NCBI GenBank assembly: GCA_036267255.1
Contig: DATAWK010000025.1
Span: 121,531 to 185,530, forward strand
Reading direction: 5' to 3'
DNA: 64,000 nt
Origin: DATAWK01 sp036267255
Lineage (GTDB): Bacteria > Acidobacteriota > Terriglobia > Terriglobales > Acidobacteriaceae
This document shows, piece by piece, positions 35,503 to 45,251 of this stretch; the stretch's first letter is position 1; every line of letters starts with the position of its first letter. The position numbers were made by a program, and so were the translations under genes. The notes beneath the pieces are model-generated. The model saw nothing but the letters and a program-made list of their open reading frames with translations, was not told the DNA's origin and searched no databases.

Positions 35503-37413
35503 ATGGCTTACGCCGGGCACTATCGCTTGAACCGCCTCAGGCTCTACTCTGTAGACGTGCGTAATTCGTTTAGGGATTCTCTCCTGCCCGTTTTTCTTTT
35601 TGCCTGGATTACTACGTCCCTGCTGGGCATGGCTCCGTCGGGCATGGCGCAGGTCGCTTCGGCGGCCCCGTCCGGCACCCCTGCGATTTTTCCGCTCTCC
35701 GCAGTGCACCGTGGACTCCACGGCACGGCATACACGGTTTTCCAGGGTACGGAACCAGAAGCCATCGACGTGGAAATCCTTGGCGTACTGCACGATGCCA
35801 TTGGCCCCGGCAAGGACATGATTCTTGCACGATTGCTGGGTAGTAAGGCGGAATATGACGGTGTAGTGGCTGGCATGAGCGGTAGTCCGGTCTACATCGA
35901 TGGCAAGTTGTTGGGCGCCATCGGTTTTCGCATCGGCCAGTTCACTAAGGAGCCCATCGCCGGCATCACCCCAATCCAGCAAATGCTGGATGTAGTACGC
36001 CAGAGTGCCCCGGAAACCGCGATACCGTCGACCGCAGTATCCGCCGGTATCGACAACACACGCAATGCGCTGGCAATGGAATCCAGTGCAGCCGCCAATA
36101 TGCACGGTAACACCGTACCCGATGACGGTACGCCCTTCATTCAGCCGATCGACACTCCCCTGGTCTTTGACGGTTATTCGCCGGAAGCGCTGCAGCTCTT
36201 TCGCCGCCAGTTTGGTTCCCTTGGCCTGACGCCCGTCTCTGGGTTGGGCAGCGCCAGCCCAAACCAGAAGCAGCCCGAACCCATCGTTCCCGGTTCTGCC
36301 ATCAGCGCCGTGATCGTGGAAGGAGACCTGAACATCTCTGCCACCTGTACCGTCACCTACGTCGACGCGAAACAGCTGCTGGCCTGCGGGCATCCCATCA
36401 CTCAATTCGGCCATGTCTCTTTGCCGATGACGAAGGCTGAGGTGGTGGCAACCGTCGCTTCTCAGCTTGATCCCATCAAAATCATTAACACGACAGAAAC
36501 CGTCGGCGCGTTTACGGATGACCGCCAATCCGGCATTCTTGGACGCTTTGGCGTGCAGGCCCCCATGATCCCCGTCACGGTTGCCATGCGTGGCTTCCCT
36601 CAGCCCAAAACATTTCATTTCTCCGTGGTGGAAAATCCCCGGCTGACACCGGGAGCCGTGACTGTCTCTGTCTATCAGGCGCTGCAGGGCACCAACGGAT
36701 ACAACGACCAATCCAGCTATCGCATGCATGGAGAGATTCAGTTTGATGGCTATCCACCGGTAACGCTGGATTCCCTGTTCTCTCCGGACGACCACACGAT
36801 GCCCAGCATGGCAGCCGCCGTTGCCATTAGCCAGCGTTTTGGTTTGATCTACAGCAATCCGGCGCAGCGTCCGCCTATCCATTCGATCTCGCTGCAGTTC
36901 GACGCAATTCCAGGCCGTCGTACCGCCATCATCGAAGATGCTCGCATTGTCGATCCTATCGTCCACCCAGGCAGCAGGATCACCGTGGAAGCAACCATCC
37001 TGCCATATCGCGGAGAGCGCCGTGTGGTAAGGATTCCCGTCCAACTGCCGGAAACACTGGGAGCAGGAACCGTGCGCCTGCTGGTCAGCGATGGTGCAGT
37101 GCTTGATCGCACGCTGCACACCATCACCGACCCCGCCGTCCAACCTTTAGGCTTGAGCACCGTTATTGCGCAGCTGAATCGGCTGCATGACAATGATCGC
37201 CTCTACGTCACATTGTTGGCCCCCGTACCGCAGGCGACCATGGACGGCGTGCAGTTGCCATCCGTTCCGCTTTCCATGGCGAATGTATTGCAGCCTACCG
37301 ACGATGGCAAAGAATTCGCTATCCATGGGGAGACAGCTGTTTCTCTCGGCTCTGCGCCTGTCAATGCCGTACTCCAAGGTTCACAGATTCTGAATCTGGA
37401 AATTCATCCCTGA
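35503..37413 (+). CDS. SpoIVB-type S55 peptidase domain protein, exported
   Basis: A 636-residue protein with a hydrophobic signal region at about 27-50. The first domain holds GMSGSPVYIDGKLLGAI (about 124-140), the serine motif of the S55 family, followed by AGITPIQQML. The GHPITQFGHVS histidine motif comes later, with H297, so the Ser and His motifs are in the opposite order to Bacillus SpoIVB. The C-terminal 250 residues (beta-rich, VTVSVYQALQG and so on) are unassigned. It may process or regulate envelope proteins. It sits upstream of a secreted beta-propeller gene. Confidence 0.82.
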   Translation: MAYAGHYRLNRLRLYSVDVRNSFRDSLLPVFLFAWITTSLLGMAPSGMAQVASAAPSGTPAIFPLSAVHRGLHGTAYTVFQGTEPEAIDVEILGVLHDAIGPGKDMILARLLGSKAEYDGVVAGMSGSPVYIDGKLLGAIGFRIGQFTKEPIAGITPIQQMLDVVRQSAPETAIPSTAVSAGIDNTRNALAMESSAAANMHGNTVPDDGTPFIQPIDTPLVFDGYSPEALQLFRRQFGSLGLTPVSGLGSASPNQKQPEPIVPGSAISAVIVEGDLNISATCTVTYVDAKQLLACGHPITQFGHVSLPMTKAEVVATVASQLDPIKIINTTETVGAFTDDRQSGILGRFGVQAPMIPVTVAMRGFPQPKTFHFSVVENPRLTPGAVTVSVYQALQGTNGYNDQSSYRMHGEIQFDGYPPVTLDSLFSPDDHTMPSMAAAVAISQRFGLIYSNPAQRPPIHSISLQFDAIPGRRTAIIEDARIVDPIVHPGSRITVEATILPYRGERRVVRIPVQLPETLGAGTVRLLVSDGAVLDRTLHTITDPAVQPLGLSTVIAQLNRLHDNDRLYVTLLAPVPQATMDGVQLPSVPLSMANVLQPTDDGKEFAIHGETAVSLGSAPVNAVLQGSQILNLEIHP

Positions 37414-37450
37414 CATTTCCAAAGATCCAGGGAAACTGAAGCCCCCTGGT

Positions 37451-37495
37451 TCAAGTAGACTCAGCTCCACAATCCCGCTGCCTCAAGTACACTCA
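37451..37495 (+). repeat. Two 13-bp near-identical direct repeats upstream of the beta-propeller gene
   Basis: TCAAGTAGACTCA (37451-37463) and TCAAGTACACTCA (37483-37495) differ at one base and are 32 bases apart, about three helical turns. The second copy ends 8 bases before the ATG at 37504. This spacing suggests a regulator binding on one DNA face, but it may be a chance duplication. Confidence 0.4.
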
Positions 37496-37503
37496 AAAGC
37501 AGC

Positions 37504-39816
37504 ATGACGCAACGTCTTCTTCGCTCGATACTCTTTACACTTTTGCTGGCATCGTTCTCGACTTTTCTGCGCGCACAAGGCACCAAGGTATGGTCTCAAT
37601 CAACCTACGAAGCCTTTGAGCGCGGCACGCCGCACGGCGTTGCCATTCGTAGCGATGGCACTCTGGACCACGCTGCTGTCGCAAAAGCCTTGCTCACCAC
37701 ACCGGCAGACTATATCTGGTCTGCGACTGCCGATAGCAAAGGAAATGTCTATCTGGGAACCGGCTCACCTGCGATGGTGCTGAAAGTAACACCCGATGGA
37801 AAGCTCACTAAGCTGCTGGAAACGAAGGATATTTCCGTCCAGGTTGTTCGATTGGGCCCGGATGGCATGCTCTATGCTGCGACGCTGCCACACGGCAAGG
37901 TTTATCGCGTCAACCCCGATAGCCCAGGAATCCCAAACGAGCCGAATGGCAAACCAGTTACACCATCGACGGCCGTCGAGCCAACGCAGCCTGTTGTTTT
38001 CGACACGGCAACGCTCGATCCCAAACCGACATACATCTGGGATATGGCTTTCGACGCCTCGGGGCGTCTTTACATCGCCACCGGCGGTCCAGCAGCCATC
38101 TATCGTGTGGACCTGAAACAGCCTGGGGCCAAGCCGGAAAAATTCTTTACCAGTCAGGAGCAGCACATCCGCTGCATGCTCTTTGGCAAAGACGGCAACC
38201 TCTATGCGGGAAGCGACGGACGCGGACTCGTCTATCGCATTCCACCGGACGGCAAAGGATTCGTGCTCTTTGAATCCCCTAAAAGAGAAATTCCCGCACT
38301 GGCCTTCGATCCTGCCGGAAATCTCTATGTCGCCGCACTCGGTGATAAGAAAAGCACCAGCCTGCCGCCGCTCAACATACGTGGTGGCGCATCGGTAACA
38401 GCAACCATCACGATCCTGGCACCAGGCTCCATCCAGTCCTCCAATGACAACACGCTCATTCCCGAAGGTAGCGTTATCTACCAACTCGCTCCCGACGGCG
38501 CGCCGCGGGAGCTGTGGGCATCCAGAGACGATGTGATCTACAGCCTTGGCTGGAGTGGAGGCACGCAGACCAACAACCGGCAGACGGCGGGCTTGTTGGC
38601 GGCTAGTGGCAATCAGGGCCATCTCTACCGCATCTATTCCGATGGAACCTATGCGGATGTTGCCCATCTGGAGGCAAGGCAGGCTACTGCACTCGCCGCA
38701 GGAGCGAACGGCACGGAATATGTGGCGACCAGCAATACGGGCAAACTGTACCAACTGGAATCTCCAACAGCAAAGGCCTCCACAGAAAAAACATCTGAGG
38801 CAAGCTACACCAGCGAAATTTTCGACGCCAAATTCTTTTCCCATTGGGGACGCGCCGTTATTCAAGGAACAGGCAGCTACGATCTGCTGGCCCGCAGTGG
38901 CAATGTGGAACAACCAGAACAAGGCTGGAGCGAATGGGAAAAAGTTACGCCGAATGCCGGGTCGCTGCCTGTGCCGCAGGCACGGTTTCTGCAGTGGAAA
39001 GCCGTTCTGCATCCAGGAGCGCAGATCAAACAAGTCGGCATTTACTACCTGCCGCAGAACGTTGCGCCCTCTGTCGATGAGATCGTTGTCGAATTGCATG
39101 CCCGCGTGAACGCCGCGTTAAATCCCTTGCAACCACCCACGGTAGCCATCACGTTTCCCAGCGACGCGAACAACTCCGGCATTATGTATGCCGCCGACGC
39201 CGCAAGTAATCCTCTGCTGGCGTTGCGCACTCCCTACTGGGGTACTGTCCGCTGGAAGGCGCATGACGACAACGGCGATCATCTGCACTATTCCCTTTAC
39301 TATCGCGGCGACGACGAGACCAACTGGCTACTGCTGGCGAAAAATATCAGCAAAGATTATGCCTCTTTCGATATGCAGCGCGTACCGGATGGCTGGTACA
39401 CGCTGCGCGTCGTCGCCAGTGATGCGCCTTCAAATCCAGCTGGAGACGCGTTGACCGGTTACAAAGATAGCGCTCGTTTCATCATCGACACGACGCCTCC
39501 AGTTCTCTCCGCGATCACAGCCCATGAGGACGCCAGTGGCATTCATGTCACCTTTGACGCCAAAGACGCACTCTCCACCATCCGGCGCGCATACTATTCG
39601 GTGGACGCTGGCCCGTGGCAATATATTGATCCGGTCGGCAAACTATCCGACGCAACCGAGGAACACTACGATTTCACAATCCCGCTGCCGAAACCGGATG
39701 ACGATGCAAATATACCGGCAGCAAATCTGCAGACCAATCCTCAGCAGCATGTCATCGCTGTCCGTGCCGTTGACAGCGCCGGCAATCCCGTCATCGGGAA
39801 GATCGGCGTGCAATAG
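37504..39816 (+). CDS. Secreted beta-propeller protein of unknown function
   Basis: A 770-residue exported protein; a signal peptide covers about 1-24 (LRSILFTLLLASFSTFLRA). The N-terminal 420 residues show repeated propeller-blade strands such as DSKGNVYLGTGSP, DGMLYAATLPHGKVYRV, DASGRLYIATGGPAAIYRV and DGNLYAGSDGRGLVYRI. The C-terminal part is beta-rich, with Fn3-like segments (DGWYTLRVVASDAPSNP, PPVLSAITA). No catalytic motif is visible. It follows the S55 peptidase gene and precedes a LolC/E-like permease gene by 77 bases. Confidence 0.8.
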   Translation: MTQRLLRSILFTLLLASFSTFLRAQGTKVWSQSTYEAFERGTPHGVAIRSDGTLDHAAVAKALLTTPADYIWSATADSKGNVYLGTGSPAMVLKVTPDGKLTKLLETKDISVQVVRLGPDGMLYAATLPHGKVYRVNPDSPGIPNEPNGKPVTPSTAVEPTQPVVFDTATLDPKPTYIWDMAFDASGRLYIATGGPAAIYRVDLKQPGAKPEKFFTSQEQHIRCMLFGKDGNLYAGSDGRGLVYRIPPDGKGFVLFESPKREIPALAFDPAGNLYVAALGDKKSTSLPPLNIRGGASVTATITILAPGSIQSSNDNTLIPEGSVIYQLAPDGAPRELWASRDDVIYSLGWSGGTQTNNRQTAGLLAASGNQGHLYRIYSDGTYADVAHLEARQATALAAGANGTEYVATSNTGKLYQLESPTAKASTEKTSEASYTSEIFDAKFFSHWGRAVIQGTGSYDLLARSGNVEQPEQGWSEWEKVTPNAGSLPVPQARFLQWKAVLHPGAQIKQVGIYYLPQNVAPSVDEIVVELHARVNAALNPLQPPTVAITFPSDANNSGIMYAADAASNPLLALRTPYWGTVRWKAHDDNGDHLHYSLYYRGDDETNWLLLAKNISKDYASFDMQRVPDGWYTLRVVASDAPSNPAGDALTGYKDSARFIIDTTPPVLSAITAHEDASGIHVTFDAKDALSTIRRAYYSVDAGPWQYIDPVGKLSDATEEHYDFTIPLPKPDDDANIPAANLQTNPQQHVIAVRAVDSAGNPVIGKIGVQ

Positions 39817-39829
39817 TGGTGCAATAGTG
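39808..39829 (+). repeat. 11-bp tandem duplication at a stop codon
   Basis: GTGCAATAGTG occurs twice head to tail (39808-39818 and 39819-39829). The first copy contains the beta-propeller stop codon TAG and the second repeats it in another frame. It is probably a small replication slippage event with no effect on the protein. Confidence 0.6.
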
Positions 39830-39893
39830 GATAGCACCGCCCATTTCGTTGCGGTGCCGCAACCGTCGCAGGAAGCATTAGCTCGCCAACACC

Positions 39894-41147
39894 ATGCGCT
39901 TTGAATTCTTTATCGCCAGCCGCTATCTCCGCGCCAAGCGGCGCCAGGCGGTTGTCGGCGTCATTACGGCAATCTCCGTCATCGGCGTGGCTGCGGGTGT
40001 GGCGTCGCTCATCCTTGCACTAGCCATCACGAACGGCATGCGCCGCGATCTACAGGATCGCCTGCTCGGTTCTACGGCGCACGTGAATCTTATGCGTGTG
40101 GCCAACGATGGCATCGTAAACTGGCGCAGCCTGACCAATCGCCTGCGGCATCTTCCGCACGTCACCGCTGCCGCTCCCGGACTCTACGGAGAAGTCCTCA
40201 TTTCGCGTGGAGCGCGTTCCGGTGGCGCAGAGATCAAAGGCATTCTGCCAGCCGAGGAACGTACCGTCAGCGATCTGCTGCAATCGATAAAAGAAGGCGA
40301 TGCGACTGCGCTTGCACCGGTTCCGGCCAGCGAGTCCGCTTCTCCCAATGCCGAAATACCACCCATCGTTATCGGCTCGGACCTCGCGGATTCCATTGGC
40401 GCATCTGTCGGAGAAAGTGTGCTGGTAACCAGTCCTCAAGGTGAATTGACGCCTTTTGGCCTTGTGCCCAAGTACGAGCGTTTTCAGGTCGTCGGTATTT
40501 TCCACTCCGGCTTTTACCAGTACGATTCGTCCTATGCATTGGCACGCCTGGCCGATGTCCAGCGGCTCTTCGGCGAACCAAACGTGGCCTCCATTATCAG
40601 CTTTAAGGTGGATAATCTGTACCACGCAGACGTCATCGGACGCAGCATCGAAGCTGCTGCAGGCAAAGGCTTTATGACGACCAACTGGATGGAGCAAAAT
40701 CGCGAACTCTTTCGCGCGTTGCGTCTGGAACAAATGGTCACATTTATCGTAATTGGATTGATCGTCTGCGTAGCAGCCCTCAACATTCTGATTGCGCTGA
40801 CCATGATGGTGATGGAGAAGACCCGCGATATCGCCGTGCTCATGTCCTTCGGTGTGCGCGCCGATCAGGTGCGCCGTATCTTTCTGTGCCAGGGTATGCT
40901 GATCAGCATCCTTGGCACTGTGTTGGGCCTTATTGCTGGCTACGCGCTGGCGTGGCTGGGTGGCCATTACCGCTTCATCCATCTCAATGCAGACGTCTAC
41001 TCCATTGACTACCTGCCCTTTGCCCCACGCTGGACCGATGGCGTGATTGTCTCCGCCGTCTCTCTGGGGATTTCCCTGCTGGCTACGCTGTATCCTTCCG
41101 CCTCCGCAGCGAGGATTCTGCCCGCTGAAGCTTTGCGTTACGAATAA
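39894..41147 (+). CDS. LolC/LolE-like ABC transporter permease
   Basis: A 417-residue FtsX-family permease with the Lol layout: one N-terminal membrane helix (about 20-45, VITAISVIGVAAGVASLILALAI), a periplasmic domain of about 200 residues, and three C-terminal helices. RYLRAKRRQAVVGVITAISV and MMVMEKTRDIAVLMSFGV are LolC/E landmarks. With LolD it would extract lipoproteins from the inner membrane toward LolA. Only one permease gene is seen, so the complex may be a homodimer. The ATPase gene follows 90 bases on. Confidence 0.88.
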   Translation: MRFEFFIASRYLRAKRRQAVVGVITAISVIGVAAGVASLILALAITNGMRRDLQDRLLGSTAHVNLMRVANDGIVNWRSLTNRLRHLPHVTAAAPGLYGEVLISRGARSGGAEIKGILPAEERTVSDLLQSIKEGDATALAPVPASESASPNAEIPPIVIGSDLADSIGASVGESVLVTSPQGELTPFGLVPKYERFQVVGIFHSGFYQYDSSYALARLADVQRLFGEPNVASIISFKVDNLYHADVIGRSIEAAAGKGFMTTNWMEQNRELFRALRLEQMVTFIVIGLIVCVAALNILIALTMMVMEKTRDIAVLMSFGVRADQVRRIFLCQGMLISILGTVLGLIAGYALAWLGGHYRFIHLNADVYSIDYLPFAPRWTDGVIVSAVSLGISLLATLYPSASAARILPAEALRYE

Positions 41148-41236
41148 CGGCAAACGCACGCAGTGCTTCGGCCATCGCAAAACCATTGCAAAAAGACACT
41201 TTCTATTGTGTTTCGGTTTTATGATAGGTATAGGTC

Positions 41237-42016
41237 ATGCAAATGCAATCGAGCGACGGCCTTCGTGCCCCATTCGCCCCTGGCCGGGTGCCGGAGGATG
41301 CCTGTTCTATTGCGTTACAGACCGATATGCCAGACGAACCTCCACTTTTGCGTTTGGAGAATCTGTGCAAGGTCTACCGCACTGGGCCCGAGGCACTGGT
41401 TCTCTTTGAAAATCTGAATCTTACGGTACATACCGGTGAGATGGTCGCTATCGTTGGCGAGTCAGGTTCAGGCAAAAGTACGCTCCTGCACCTGATGGCG
41501 GCGCTTGATACACCCACCAGCGGTAACGTATACTGCGCAGCAACCTGCATTGGAAAGCTAAGTTCCAAAGAAGCAGCGATTTTCCGCAATCGGGAGATCG
41601 GCTACGTGTGGCAATTTCACTATCTATTGCCGGAATTTACGGCATTGGAGAATGCAGCCATGCCCCTGCTCGCGCGTGATGAAAACAAGGCCTCTGCATT
41701 TGCCAAGGCGGAAGAATGGCTGCGGCAGGTGGGACTTGAGAGCAGAATGCACCACAGGGCCGGAGAACTTTCCGGCGGCGAACAACAACGCGTCTCCCTG
41801 GCACGGGCACTTGTCACACAGCCCCGCCTGCTGCTGGCAGACGAACCGACTGGCAACCTCGACAACCGAACGGCTGAGGCGGTCTTTGTGCAGATGGAAC
41901 AACTGCATCGGACGCACCGGCTAACCTCCATCATCGTCACCCATAACGTTGAATTTGCTGAGCGTTGTGGCCGCATGCTCCGGCTGCACCAGGGTCGGCT
42001 AGAGGAGTGTCACTGA
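41237..42016 (+). CDS. lolD: LolD-like ABC transporter ATP-binding protein
   Basis: A 259-residue ATPase of the MacB/LolD group. Walker A is GESGSGKST, the Q-loop region is YVWQFHYLLPEFTALENAAMP, the signature is LSGGEQQR, and Walker B with D-loop is LLLADEPTGNLD. The N-terminal 30 residues precede the conserved LLRLENLCKVY and look like an extension; an ATG at 41327 would remove it. It pairs with the LolC/E-like permease upstream. Confidence 0.92.
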   Translation: MQMQSSDGLRAPFAPGRVPEDACSIALQTDMPDEPPLLRLENLCKVYRTGPEALVLFENLNLTVHTGEMVAIVGESGSGKSTLLHLMAALDTPTSGNVYCAATCIGKLSSKEAAIFRNREIGYVWQFHYLLPEFTALENAAMPLLARDENKASAFAKAEEWLRQVGLESRMHHRAGELSGGEQQRVSLARALVTQPRLLLADEPTGNLDNRTAEAVFVQMEQLHRTHRLTSIIVTHNVEFAERCGRMLRLHQGRLEECH

Positions 42017-42105
42017 CAGGGGCGCGAGGACTGCACCTTCTGTGATGCTGAGGAATCTAACAGTTCGGACCTGCTCTGCGGCGCAGAGCGTAATAAAGGG
42101 GGAAC

Positions 42106-44562
42106 ATGTTCGAACGATATACAGAAAAAGCAAGGCGCGTGATCTTCTTTGCGCGCTATGAAGCCAGTCAATTCGGTTCACCATACATTGAAACGGAACA
42201 TCTCCTGCTTGGTCTATTGCGTGAAGATAAAGCGCTCAGCAACCGCTTTTTGCGTTCCCATGCTTCGGTAGAGTCGATCCGCAAACAGATCGAAAGTCAC
42301 ACCACCATTCGCGAGAAGGTCTCGACATCGGTCGATCTGCCGCTCTCCAACGAATGCAAACGCGTGCTTGCCTATGCGGCCGAAGAGGCTGAGCGGCTGT
42401 CGAACAAACACATTGGTACCGAGCACCTGCTGCTGGGTCTGCTGCGCGAAGAAAAATGCTTTGCTGCGGAGATTTTGCTGGAGCGTGGCTTGCGTTTATC
42501 CACCGTTCGCGATGAGCTTGCGCGTACCACGCAGGAACGCGCGCCACAGGCGCAGCGCAATCGCGAATCCAGCACACTGGCCGAGTTCTCTCGCGACCTG
42601 ACGCAGTCGGCACTGGACAATCAACTCGACCCACTCGTAGGGCGCGATCAGGAGCTAGAACGCGTCATTCAGATTTTGTGCCGCCGCACCAAAAACAATC
42701 CAGTGCTGATTGGCGAACCCGGTGTCGGCAAAACCGCCATCGTGGAGGGTTTGGCGCAGAAGATCGCCGATGGCGATGTGCCAACTTTCCTCGCCGATAA
42801 GCGCGTGCTTGGCCTCGACTTGTCTTTGATCGTCGCTGGAACAAAATATCGCGGCCAGTTTGAAGAGCGGCTGAAGACCATCATGAAGGAATTGATGGAG
42901 AATCAGAACTGCATCATTTTCATTGATGAGCTGCACACGCTGGTCGGAGCAGGTTCAGCGGAAGGTTCGCTGGATGCGGCGAATATTCTGAAGCCTGCGC
43001 TTTCCCGTGGCGAGATTCAGTGCATCGGCGCCACCACGCCGGCGGAATATCGCAAATCCATCGAGAAGGACCGCTCACTGGAAAGGCGCTTTCAGGCCGT
43101 CAAGGTGCCGCCGCCAAACGAGGAAGATGCGATCAAGATCATCATGGGCATCAAGGACCGCTATGAGAAATTTCATGCGGTCAGTTATACCGATGATTCG
43201 ATCCTGTTCGCGGTCAGCCACTCCAACCGGTACATTCCCGATCGCTTTCTGCCGGACAAGGCCATCGATCTGATAGACGAATCCGGAGCGCGTGTGAAGC
43301 TGCGCCAGACCTCTTTGCCCGAAGAGATCACCGAGGTGCAGAAGCGCATCAAGTTCATCGTGCATCGCATGGAGAACGCCATCGCGAATCATGAATTCGA
43401 GAAGGCGCGTTTCTACTCCGACGAAGAACGCAAGGAGCGCGAAAACTTGCGTGCCCTGCGCGATAAGTATCATCTCGATGATTCGTCCGCGGGGATCGTA
43501 ACGCGGGAAGACATTGAAGATGTTGTCAGCCGCTGGACTGGCGTACCTGTCACTTCCATCAAGGAAGAGGAGACACAAAAGCTGCTGCGCGTGGAAGAAG
43601 AGCTGCACAAGCGCGTCATCTCACAGGACAAATCGATTTCCGCACTGGCGCGGGCCATTCGCCGCTCTCGTGCCGGACTTAAGTCCCCACAACGCCCCAT
43701 TGGTTCGTTCCTCTTTCTGGGACCGACCGGCGTAGGCAAAACGGAGATGGCACGCACGCTGGCACAATTCCTCTTCGGCAGCGAGAAGGCTCTCATTCGC
43801 TTCGATATGTCGGAGTTCATGGAGAAGCATTCCGTCTCCAAACTGATCGGCTCGCCTCCGGGCTATGTCGGATATGAGGAAGGCGGCCAGTTGACGGAGC
43901 GCGTCAAGCGTTCGCCGTACTCTGTCGTCCTGCTCGATGAAATCGAGAAAGCGCATCCGGATGTCTTCAACATCCTGTTGCAGGTCTTTGAAGACGGCCA
44001 ACTGACCGATGGGTTGGGCAATACGGTTGACTTCAAAAACACGATCCTTATCATGACCTCGAACATTGGTGCGCGCCATCTTCAAAAACGGCAAGGATTG
44101 GGCTTCCAATCTGACCGCGAAGACATGGTCGCCGACAAAATTGAGGAGTTGGTGAAAGGTGAGGTGAAGCGCACCTTTAATCCGGAGTTCCTCAACCGCC
44201 TGGATGAAATCATCATTTTCCAGGCACTGTCGGATGCCGATCTGATCCAGATTCTCGAACTGCTGGTACAGCAGCTCAACATCAACCTGGCGCAGAAGGC
44301 GATCACGCTTTCCGTAACGGAAGAAGCCAAGAAGTGGATTCTGGAACGCACGATGGTCGATCGCAGCTACGGGGCGCGTCCGCTGCGTCGCGCACTGCAG
44401 CGCTACGTGGAAGATCCGTTATCCGAAGCGCTCATTGCGGGACATATTCAGGACCGCCCTGCGTTCCTGGAGGTCTACCTGGAAAACAATCAACTCTTCT
44501 ACCGTCCGGTTATCAAAGAAGGCGAAGAGCGAGCCGAAGGTATTCTGCTCTACAGTAATTAA
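42106..44562 (+). CDS. clpC: ATP-dependent Clp protease ATP-binding subunit ClpC
   Basis: An 818-residue AAA+ unfoldase. Two Clp_N repeats occupy about 1-145 (ARRVIFFARYEASQFGSPYIETEHLLLGLL). The first AAA domain has Walker A GEPGVGKTA, the UVR-type middle segment is HEFEKARFYSDEERKERE at about 430, and the second AAA domain has GPTGVGKTE and DEIEKAHPDVFN. The middle segment marks it as ClpC rather than ClpB or ClpA. It would feed ClpP, whose gene is not here. AAAGGGGG precedes the ATG and a terminator follows the stop. Confidence 0.96.
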   Translation: MFERYTEKARRVIFFARYEASQFGSPYIETEHLLLGLLREDKALSNRFLRSHASVESIRKQIESHTTIREKVSTSVDLPLSNECKRVLAYAAEEAERLSNKHIGTEHLLLGLLREEKCFAAEILLERGLRLSTVRDELARTTQERAPQAQRNRESSTLAEFSRDLTQSALDNQLDPLVGRDQELERVIQILCRRTKNNPVLIGEPGVGKTAIVEGLAQKIADGDVPTFLADKRVLGLDLSLIVAGTKYRGQFEERLKTIMKELMENQNCIIFIDELHTLVGAGSAEGSLDAANILKPALSRGEIQCIGATTPAEYRKSIEKDRSLERRFQAVKVPPPNEEDAIKIIMGIKDRYEKFHAVSYTDDSILFAVSHSNRYIPDRFLPDKAIDLIDESGARVKLRQTSLPEEITEVQKRIKFIVHRMENAIANHEFEKARFYSDEERKERENLRALRDKYHLDDSSAGIVTREDIEDVVSRWTGVPVTSIKEEETQKLLRVEEELHKRVISQDKSISALARAIRRSRAGLKSPQRPIGSFLFLGPTGVGKTEMARTLAQFLFGSEKALIRFDMSEFMEKHSVSKLIGSPPGYVGYEEGGQLTERVKRSPYSVVLLDEIEKAHPDVFNILLQVFEDGQLTDGLGNTVDFKNTILIMTSNIGARHLQKRQGLGFQSDREDMVADKIEELVKGEVKRTFNPEFLNRLDEIIIFQALSDADLIQILELLVQQLNINLAQKAITLSVTEEAKKWILERTMVDRSYGARPLRRALQRYVEDPLSEALIAGHIQDRPAFLEVYLENNQLFYRPVIKEGEERAEGILLYSN

Positions 44563-44583
44563 CGATGTTCTCAACAAAAGGAA

Positions 44584-44613
44584 AAGCCCCGCCGTGGCGG
44601 GGCTTCCCTTTTT
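44584..44613 (+). terminator. Intrinsic terminator after clpC
   Basis: AAGCCCCGCC (44584-44593) and GGCGGGGCTT (44596-44605) form a perfect 10-bp stem with a 2-base gap, followed by CCCTTTTT. It lies 21 bases after the clpC stop. The closing loop is very short, so the top pair or two probably open. Confidence 0.85.
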
Positions 44614-44695
44614 GGCTGCCATTGATAGGCTCCATGTTTCGGTGGGCCCAGGCAGCAGGTCCGGGTGCACGACCCGGGAGCTTGTTGCGATCCTT

Positions 44696-44959
44696 CTATA
44701 TCGCGTTCGATACTTTGTTGGCTACCCATTCCGCGCTGGACCGTACCGAATCGACAGCATCTTTCCCCACGCGCACAGAGCGCTCTGCATGCTTGCCAAA
44801 TGTGTCCGCCGTGTCCGAAAGATATTCCGATGCATCTTCCAGGTTGCGCTTCAACTGTTTGCGTGTCTTGGCCCCGGATTGCGGCGCATACACCAGAGCA
44901 ACCGCTGCGCCAGCTGCTACTCCAATACCAAATGCTGCCCAGAATTTCAAAGTATCCAT
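44696..44959 (-). CDS. YtxH-domain small membrane-anchored protein
   Basis: An 87-residue protein with the YtxH pattern: one glycine/alanine-rich membrane segment (about 7-24, FWAAFGIGVAAGAAVALVYAP), then QSGAKTRKQLKR and an amphipathic helical tail. YtxH proteins are linked to general stress in other bacteria, but their function is unclear. AAGGAG lies 9-10 bases before the ATG. It is on the opposite strand to clpC and lpxL. Confidence 0.85.
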   Translation of the reverse strand: MDTLKFWAAFGIGVAAGAAVALVYAPQSGAKTRKQLKRNLEDASEYLSDTADTFGKHAERSVRVGKDAVDSVRSSAEWVANKVSNAI

Positions 44960-45251
44960 GGTTGATGCTCCTTCGTAAATTTTCCTGCTGCTTCTGTTGC
45001 CTTCAGTCTAATCCTCAGGCTATGGATATCGCATGTGCCTTGCTTGATTAGAGGCCCCATAGATGCCTACGGTTGCCGCCGAGCGGCAGATTTCCTGGGA
45101 ATTGAAGCATTTCTCCTCCCAATCACTCTGAAGCCTCCTGAAAGCAGCGGCACCGGGAAACGTCCGGGCAGAGACGCAAAATGCAGATACGATATTGAGA
45201 TAGATTCCTTTCTGCATTGCAGTAACTGTTAGCAACGATTGACCGCAATCC

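Noticed and set aside
35302..37143. 613-residue minus-strand open frame opposite the S55 peptidase gene
   Set aside because: It is an antisense shadow. The plus strand encodes a signal peptide and the GMSGSP/GHPI motifs, while the minus frame is low-complexity and His/Arg/Gly-rich.
37765..39099. 444-residue minus-strand open frame opposite the beta-propeller gene
   Set aside because: Antisense shadow of a well-formed propeller protein; no recognisable domain and no ribosome site.
40050..41186. 378-residue minus-strand open frame opposite the LolC/E-like permease
   Set aside because: Histidine-rich antisense translation with no family resemblance; the plus strand has the permease helices.
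45120..45215. Sequence faintly like a GEMM (c-di-GMP) riboswitch, with GACGCAAAA near 45175
   Set aside because: The required GGCAAACC half and the second conserved stem are absent, so the match is to a few bases only.
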